Below are positions 58,180 through 64,000 of a DNA stretch of 64,000 nt, piece by piece (the first letter of the stretch is position 1; each line of letters opens with the position of its first letter). The position numbers and the translations under genes are program-made. The notes under the pieces were generated by a model. The model was not told the DNA's origin. It was given only the letters and a program-made list of their open reading frames with translations, and searched no databases. The DNA comes from Trochalopteron elliotii. Its lineage: Eukaryota; Chordata; Aves; Passeriformes; Leiothrichidae. Location of the stretch: positions 2,671,728-2,735,727 of the forward strand of contig JANPWX010000009.1 of NCBI GenBank assembly GCA_024734555.1. The letters are read 5' to 3'.

Positions 58180-58440
58180 ATAATTATTGTGGAATAAATT
58201 AATTTTGGAAGCTCTGTTAGTTTTCGTCTAACTTGGCCAGAATAACTCTTCCAAATTTTCATTTCAGCTCCAGAGAGAGATTTCTAGGAACATCTGTGAA
58301 AAGACAACTGATTCAGTTGTTCTTACTTTATGTTTTGGTTGGCTTTCTTTCGCAACATTTAAAACAACTGGAAAATAATCTGCCTACTTAGGAGCTGCTG
58401 TCCTTCCAAGGAATGTTCTCCCTGAACCATCAGTAGGTCA
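58178..58440 (-). pseudogene. Ty3/Gypsy pol fossil: protease end / RT start (weak)
   Basis: On the minus strand DLLMVQG overlapping GSGRTFLGR (58402-58422) resembles the end of Gypsy proteases ('LxVVxGxGPxLLGRxWL'). About 170 bases further LAKLDEN (58220-58231) resembles the 'AKLxLDExAxPxF' stretch just before the RT. Stops intervene. I can find no protease active-site DTGA or Gag zinc knuckle further upstream (58440-58960), so the element appears truncated here or decayed beyond recognition. Confidence 0.45.
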
Positions 58441-58963
58441 GTGATGTTTGTGGAATGAGAGTTGGTGATCCACTTGTGACAGCAGTTATACAGTGTCTTC
58501 TAAAGTTGCTGCTTATAGAAAGAGCTCATAGTGTAAAAGGACAATTTTCTCTTTTATGGAATAGCAATTACATATATGCACTTCACTAACAATTATTTTC
58601 AGTTTCTGTTTCCTTTCACACTATTTGCAATTATTTGTATTATTTCTCCCAAACTCGCCATTAGAATTTTGTAGAGCATTTTTCCTGTTTTCATTTTTCT
58701 CCACATGTTGCTAATCTCTCAGAAGCCTCATGTTTCCTAGGATTTAAACTTCTTAAGCAGGTTGCTATTCCTAAATCAGCTGTGGGTTTTTAAAAAAATC
58801 TTCAACTTTGCTGCTTTGCTGTATTGAACATATAGCAACATTTTTCTCACCTATGTCTTCCACCTGCTAGCATGAATTAAATATATCTCTTTTTTTGATG
58901 ATTTCATTTTTGAGAGATTAAGCTGGTTTGGAGTTCTTAGTTCCATATTAGCCTTTTGCTACC
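58441..58963. other. Non-coding sequence, possible unreadable 5' part of the Gypsy element
   Basis: AT-rich, with no motif recognised on either strand. By position it would hold Gag and the start of the protease if the element were once complete. Confidence 0.35.
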
Positions 58964-59067
58964 TTTTCTCCTCCTCCTCCTTCTCCTTCTCCTTCTCTTC
59001 TCCTTCTCCTTCTCCTTCTCCTTCTCCTTCTCCTTCTCCTTCTCCTTCTCCTTCTCCTTCTCCTTCC
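58964..59067. repeat. (CTCCTT)n polypyrimidine tract
   Basis: About 100 bases of CTC/CTT-rich repeat settling into a regular CTCCTT hexamer. One strand is pure pyrimidine, so it can form triplex (H-DNA) structures and is likely length-variable. The matching minus-strand frame encodes only Glu-Gly and Glu-Lys repeats and is not a gene. Confidence 0.93.
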
Positions 59068-62000
59068 ATCTTTTGTTCCACATTGAGATGATGATTAATT
59101 AAGGACTCTGTGCAAGAACTTAAAAAACACAAGCCATTCATGTGGTAGGTGAACAATCATTATAACAGAAAGGTTCGAAAATTAAAAAGAAAGAGCTCTG
59201 CATCTTTCTTTGGCTGCTAATCAACGAACAACAGATGTGAGATTTCATCCTTACATGCAGAAGCAACTTCAGGGTTTGCTCATTTAACCAAATTGTTGCC
59301 TGGAGATTCTTTTGCACTGCTCTGAATTTCTGAGAAGACACAGCTAGCTGAAGCATTTTTTGTCTTCTGATTATGAGTTTGCATTGTATGTGTCCTCTCC
59401 TTTTAGTGCTGGTGGAACAGAGGAGTCTGTTTTGGAGAGGAACAGGCAAAAAGATTTCTCTCCTTCTCTCCAAGCTAATGATATACATGTACATATTAAC
59501 CTAATGAAAAATAATTTTAATATTGAAATAGTTAATAAAGCTTTTAACTGAAATATAACTCCATAAGATGAAAGAGAAGTTTTTGTTGACTCAAGGAACA
59601 TCTTTATTAATAAATGGTGCTCTTTTTCAGGGTAATGACCTTTTTTGATTGCCCCTCTATAGTGAAACATAACCTTATTGATTTGAATTTGTAAAACCCC
59701 TCTGTAACTACCATGACTCATGGGAGACCATGAAATCATTCCGTGACCTTCTAAGTCTCTCAGAAGTATGAGGAACAATAATTTCCAAATAGATAATGTA
59801 ATAATTCTAAACTACCATTTTGCAATATTTGGAATGAAAGACTGTGGGTGAAAATGGAGATACAAAAGGCTTTGGATGTTGGTAAACTACACAACAAATC
59901 TGCCAACTTATGTTGCTGAATGATGAATCTTTCTTCAACCTGTGCCTGTCAGTTTCTTCTGGTTTCTGTTCCATCCCTCTATTCTACATGCTGCAGGTTG
60001 CTTTTACTTTCCATCTGAAGTATATGCTACTAGGCAGTAAACAATCAACTGTAAGTTTGTATATTTGCTTTATTATTTTGAAACTTCAGCTAGTCAAAAA
60101 TGTTGGTTGAAAAATAATTTTCTCTAAAGAATGAGGTTTTGTCAGAAAATGTAGGTTTTTGTGAGAAAATACAACTTACTCTATTTTTCCTTTCATTTTT
60201 CAGTGGCAAGGTCTATGAGGAAAGTAAGTTTCAATTTACATTTCTTGTGTTTCATCATCATTAAATTCAAACCATATTTGTTTACTTCCAAATTTAAAGC
60301 AAAATATTTTAAACAAAATTTCTCAAGCCATTTTATCTGAGAACAGGTGTTGCAAGGACAGCGGTGGCTCAGCAGGTTTAGTTCTGCTCCAGCTCTGCTC
60401 TCATTGAATGGTGGCTTTAAAGGAGAACCCATGCCCAGAGAGGGCTCTGGCTCTTACAAAGAGGCAGACAGCAGCCCCCAGGCAGACAAAATCCCTGTAC
60501 TCATAGCACAGAGATGCTGTGGGTGCTTTCCAGCACAGACAGGCCAGCACCCAGGGCATCACCACGGGTGCTGTGGGACCACAGGAGGTCTGCTGACATT
60601 GCTCTGGTTGGCTAAGTTGGTGTACTCAATACAGGCAAAAGAGCAAATACTGTGGAACTGGAAAATAACCTCTACTGGCAATTTGCATTCATCCCTCCTT
60701 CTTCCAAGCAAAGCTAACATTCAGGTCTCCTTGTTTGTTCTGTTCCTACAACATGAGGTGACTAATTTACCAATATGAGGTCTCCTTTGTCTTATCCTTC
60801 TTTCTCCAATTTTACTGGGATCCATAAGCCCAGTCAATCTTACAGTATTTGATAGTTCAACTGTCTTAAAGCAGTGAGAAGGTTCTTCTACTGCTGGACA
60901 TACATTTAAGCCTCCATTTGGCCATCTCTGCTTCTCTGCCCTTAAGAAGTACAGCTCTCGTTCATGCTAATGTGAGACACACTTTAATGGTAATTAAAGG
61001 GAGCATTACCCAGTGTCTATATTTGACAGTACTAATCACATCCATCATGTACAGGTCTGACAGAACTATCAGTATCAGGAATCAGACACTCACTGCAGTA
61101 TACCTTTTACATCTTTTTTGTGAAAAAAGGTTCTCTTCACTGACAGCTTCCAGGTCTTGTGGCACACTCTCCAAGATCTCTGAAGGGGAGTCATCTCTTC
61201 AATTGGAACTTTTACAACTCACTGCTGTGGTTGTTAAATTAGCATGTTGTATTTCTAACTATACTTTAGAAAGTAAAGTGCAATGCAATGAAGTCATTGC
61301 TTTATTTGTTCTAATACTTGCCAGTCCTTTAAACAGCTTTTATTATTTGGCACAGGCCAACAACAGTTACTGGCTGGATGTATTTGTGCCAATGTCTAGT
61401 TTCAGCCATTCACTGAGCAGAGAAAACATGATTCCAACTGAGGAAAAAAGGCTCTATATGGTGGCCTTATGAATTATTTTATTTTATAAATTTTCCATGA
61501 GTTTTTGCCATATAGAAATACATGGTTTGGCCATTTCAGCACAAAAATATCAGAAAGATGGATCAGGAGGAAAAACACAAACTCTTGTATACCTGAGGCA
61601 TAGAGCACTGAGTCCTCCATGATCTCATCAGAATTTCTGGATGCTGGCAAAACACCAGTATGACACACAAAATGCCAATAAGAGAAAGAAGCGATGCTCT
61701 TATGCAGCCCAAAGTCTTAGGCAGTCCAGAAGTTTAAACCCTCAAGCCATTTGGCTGCCTATCTACCCACCTTTCTGCAAGAAACATGAAAGGACATGTG
61801 TGATTGCAGCCAAAGTTGATGAAAAGGCATCATCAAATACATATTAAATCCTGCAACTTTTGGAAATCACAAAGTTTGGGAAAGAAAAGAGGTCATTGCC
61901 ACCCTTCTGCTGTAGAGCATAGGCAGAGGTTCCCCATTATTTGTCTGGCTTGGCCAGTTTCTGTGGTAGCACCCTGCAGGCAATCCCTTCATACTGCTGC

Positions 62001-64000
62001 AGCCCAGCTACTGGAGCTATCAAATCCTGCACAGTCCCAAGGGGTGGAAGTAAATATGGGATAGAAGCGTAGACAGTGTAAAGACTAGATAGGAGAAATT
62101 GCTTAAGACCATGGGCGGGAAGAAAGGACACCAAGGACATTTAGAAGATACTGGGAAGACCTAAAGCACTGATTGCAGTAACAGTGGCAGAAGGGGCACA
62201 GGAAGGACAGCCAGGGCTGTTGTAAAGAGGGAGTGAGCATGAGTTGTTGAGAACAAATCCACAAGGACCCTCATCTTGATTAGCACCACAGTCACGGAAC
62301 CACTTGTTTTAATTTGATAAGGAGAGGAGGTGAGATAGGCAGCTAATGTGATCTGAAAGGATGGCTCAGGGAGGGTTCCCCTATCAAGCAAATTCCCCTT
62401 TTCCCTGCTACTGACAGGCATTCAAACTCAAAAGCAAGAGTCTCTGAAGGAATCCAGAAGACCATTCATGCTAAGGAAAAGACAATATGTTGGCCAGAGG
62501 TGAAATAAAAATACAAGAAAACTGTGGAGTTTCAGCTTCCTCCAAATCCATGTGTCATAGCAGTGCTCTCTGGAATAGTACTACCCAGTACCTATGAGAT
62601 GGCTTTTCATGAGGATTTGAATTTGTGTAGGAATAAAAATTACTTTCAAAAATCTGTACTCCCAGGATGATCATTTCCATTTTCTTCCAATTCCAGGGCA
62701 AAGGCCCACCTGGTTCCCATGAAAACTAGAAGGTACAGGAACATTTCTGCTATGCAGAAGGCTGACACAACCTATAAGAAAACAAATAAACTACTGCCAG
62801 AAGTGAATTTTGAGCTCAAGGATGCCACATTGGCCTGGCAACTCTGATTCACCTGCTACTGCATTGTAGCTTCTGCCTGCAGCCATCTGCCTGCCTCTGT
62901 CTTCAACATTTCTGTTGCCAGTGCATAGGTGGCTCCTGTGCTGACAAAGCAGTATCTGGGGTGGAGCAGCACAGCTGGCATCTGTTTTATTTTCTCTCTA
63001 AATACTGTGTTCTATTGTGCTGGAGTTCAGCTGATGCTGCTGGAGCAGCTGAACCATCCCTGGAAGAAGAATGGGACAGACAAGCAGAGCTGAAAACTGG
63101 TATGGTGTCCTGGGATGAAGCATTTCACACATCTTTTTTAAATCAAACTCTCATAACTTACATGGCATGTGATCAATTTGTCCTCCATTTACATCTCCAA
63201 ATTTTCCCTCCAATACAGAGGCCTGATTTACCACTAAGCAGTAGTTGCTTTAACATAGTTTTCCAGTGGTTTTGTAGAATGGAAGTATCACAGCTCACCA
63301 TAGCGGGATATCTCCAGGCACAGTTCATCATAGTTGTTTACACTGCAACCTTCTAGGGAACTGTAGAAAAAGGCATAACTTAAAGACTCAGTAAAGATGT
63401 TTCCTTCCATCTTGACTCATCAGCTGACATATTCCATATGCTCTGTTTTGCTCACTATTGATTTAACTAACAATAGAAAATATATTTAATGAATTATGAT
63501 CCTGCGACAACAAATTAGCTAAACTAGTACATATAAAGGTCTCTCTTTAAACTTTAATTAGTTTAACAATGGTGTGCCTGCTGCCAGTGTTTGCGTTTCA
63601 AGAAAACACGCAGCAGCCTAGAAGCACAATGCTTTCTGTTTAACATAGAAAGTGTCTCTCAGTCCAGGCTTATTTATAAAGCAATTTTCTAATAATGATC
63701 TGGATTCAGTGGAGTTCAATCAGTGATGGAGCTACCCTGGCATACATAAAATGAATATATTAAGTCACCTATCAAGTACCTGACTGCACAAATAAACATA
63801 AAGAAAGAGGGAAGGGAGAAGAGGGGTGATTCCTGAATTAGATCTCTTTTTCCTGAAAACGCTCTGCTCTCCCCACCCCTTGCCCAAAGCTGGAGGAGGT
63901 GTTGGGCTGCACCACTACAACACATGCTCTTCCAGCCTTCCCTTGAGCATCCTGTGGGTTGTACATTTTGCTGCTTCCATAGGTCTGAGTGCAAGAGGAG
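59068..64000. other. Unique non-coding sequence (4.9 kb)
   Basis: No exon, RNA gene or repeat family is recognised. It holds the longest gap-free open frame in the window (60918-61472, plus, 184 codons), without known motif. A GC-richer patch at 60340-60600 lies inside a 143-codon plus-strand frame (60347-60778), also unrecognised. The window ends without any change in character. Confidence 0.45.

Noticed and set aside
58959..59156. Minus-strand frame rich in Glu-Gly and Glu-Lys repeats
   Set aside because: Translation of the CTCCTT hexamer repeat.
60347..60778. 143-codon frame in a GC-richer patch
   Set aside because: No domain or homolog recognised; openness is explained by fewer AT-rich stop codons in the patch.

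Overview
The window looks like 64 kb of a bird nuclear genome, probably a songbird. It is AT-rich, with very few recognisable repeats, no protein-coding exon I can identify, and no RNA gene. The bird call rests on CR1 LINE copies ending in the avian (ATTCTATG)n-type 3' terminus, on an avian ERVL-like endogenous retrovirus fragment, and on a long GGGAC/GGGAA tandem array of a kind common in bird assemblies. 'Songbird' is weaker than 'bird'. Two runs of N (1156-1532 and 21049-21443) mark unsequenced stretches. The first lies at the edge of a CpG-rich segment and the second inside the pentanucleotide array.

Layout. 1-3.8 kb: a CR1 3' end, a CpG-island-like block running into the first gap (possibly a promoter or first exon), a probable solo LTR and an old LINE reverse-transcriptase fossil. 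3.8-20.9 kb: unique non-coding sequence with short microsatellites and small tandem duplications. 20.9-21.5 kb: pentanucleotide array with the second gap. 22.4-22.8 kb and 29.05-30.04 kb: two CR1 copies in opposite orientations, the second about 1 kb long with decayed ORF2. 30-52.8 kb: mostly unique sequence, with a 46-bp tandem duplication, a striking double hairpin at 37.5 kb, two more CR1 3' ends and an ancient MIR/MIR3-like SINE. 52.85-53.99 kb: a rearranged ERVL-like fragment (Gag end, protease, RNase H piece, RT piece) on the minus strand. 56.1-58.4 kb: a decayed Ty3/Gypsy-type pol on the minus strand, read here as protease end, RT, RNase H, spacer and integrase, with a 48-base T run inside it. 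59-64 kb: a CTCCTT-type hexamer tract, then unique sequence.

Nothing here works together as an operon or pathway. The biology visible is a record of retroelement insertion and decay in a gene-poor or intronic stretch. The most noteworthy item is the Ty3/Gypsy pol fossil, because this retrotransposon class is rare in bird genomes and the fragment can only be seen by following it through several reading frames. All domain calls come from reading motifs by eye; no database search was run.
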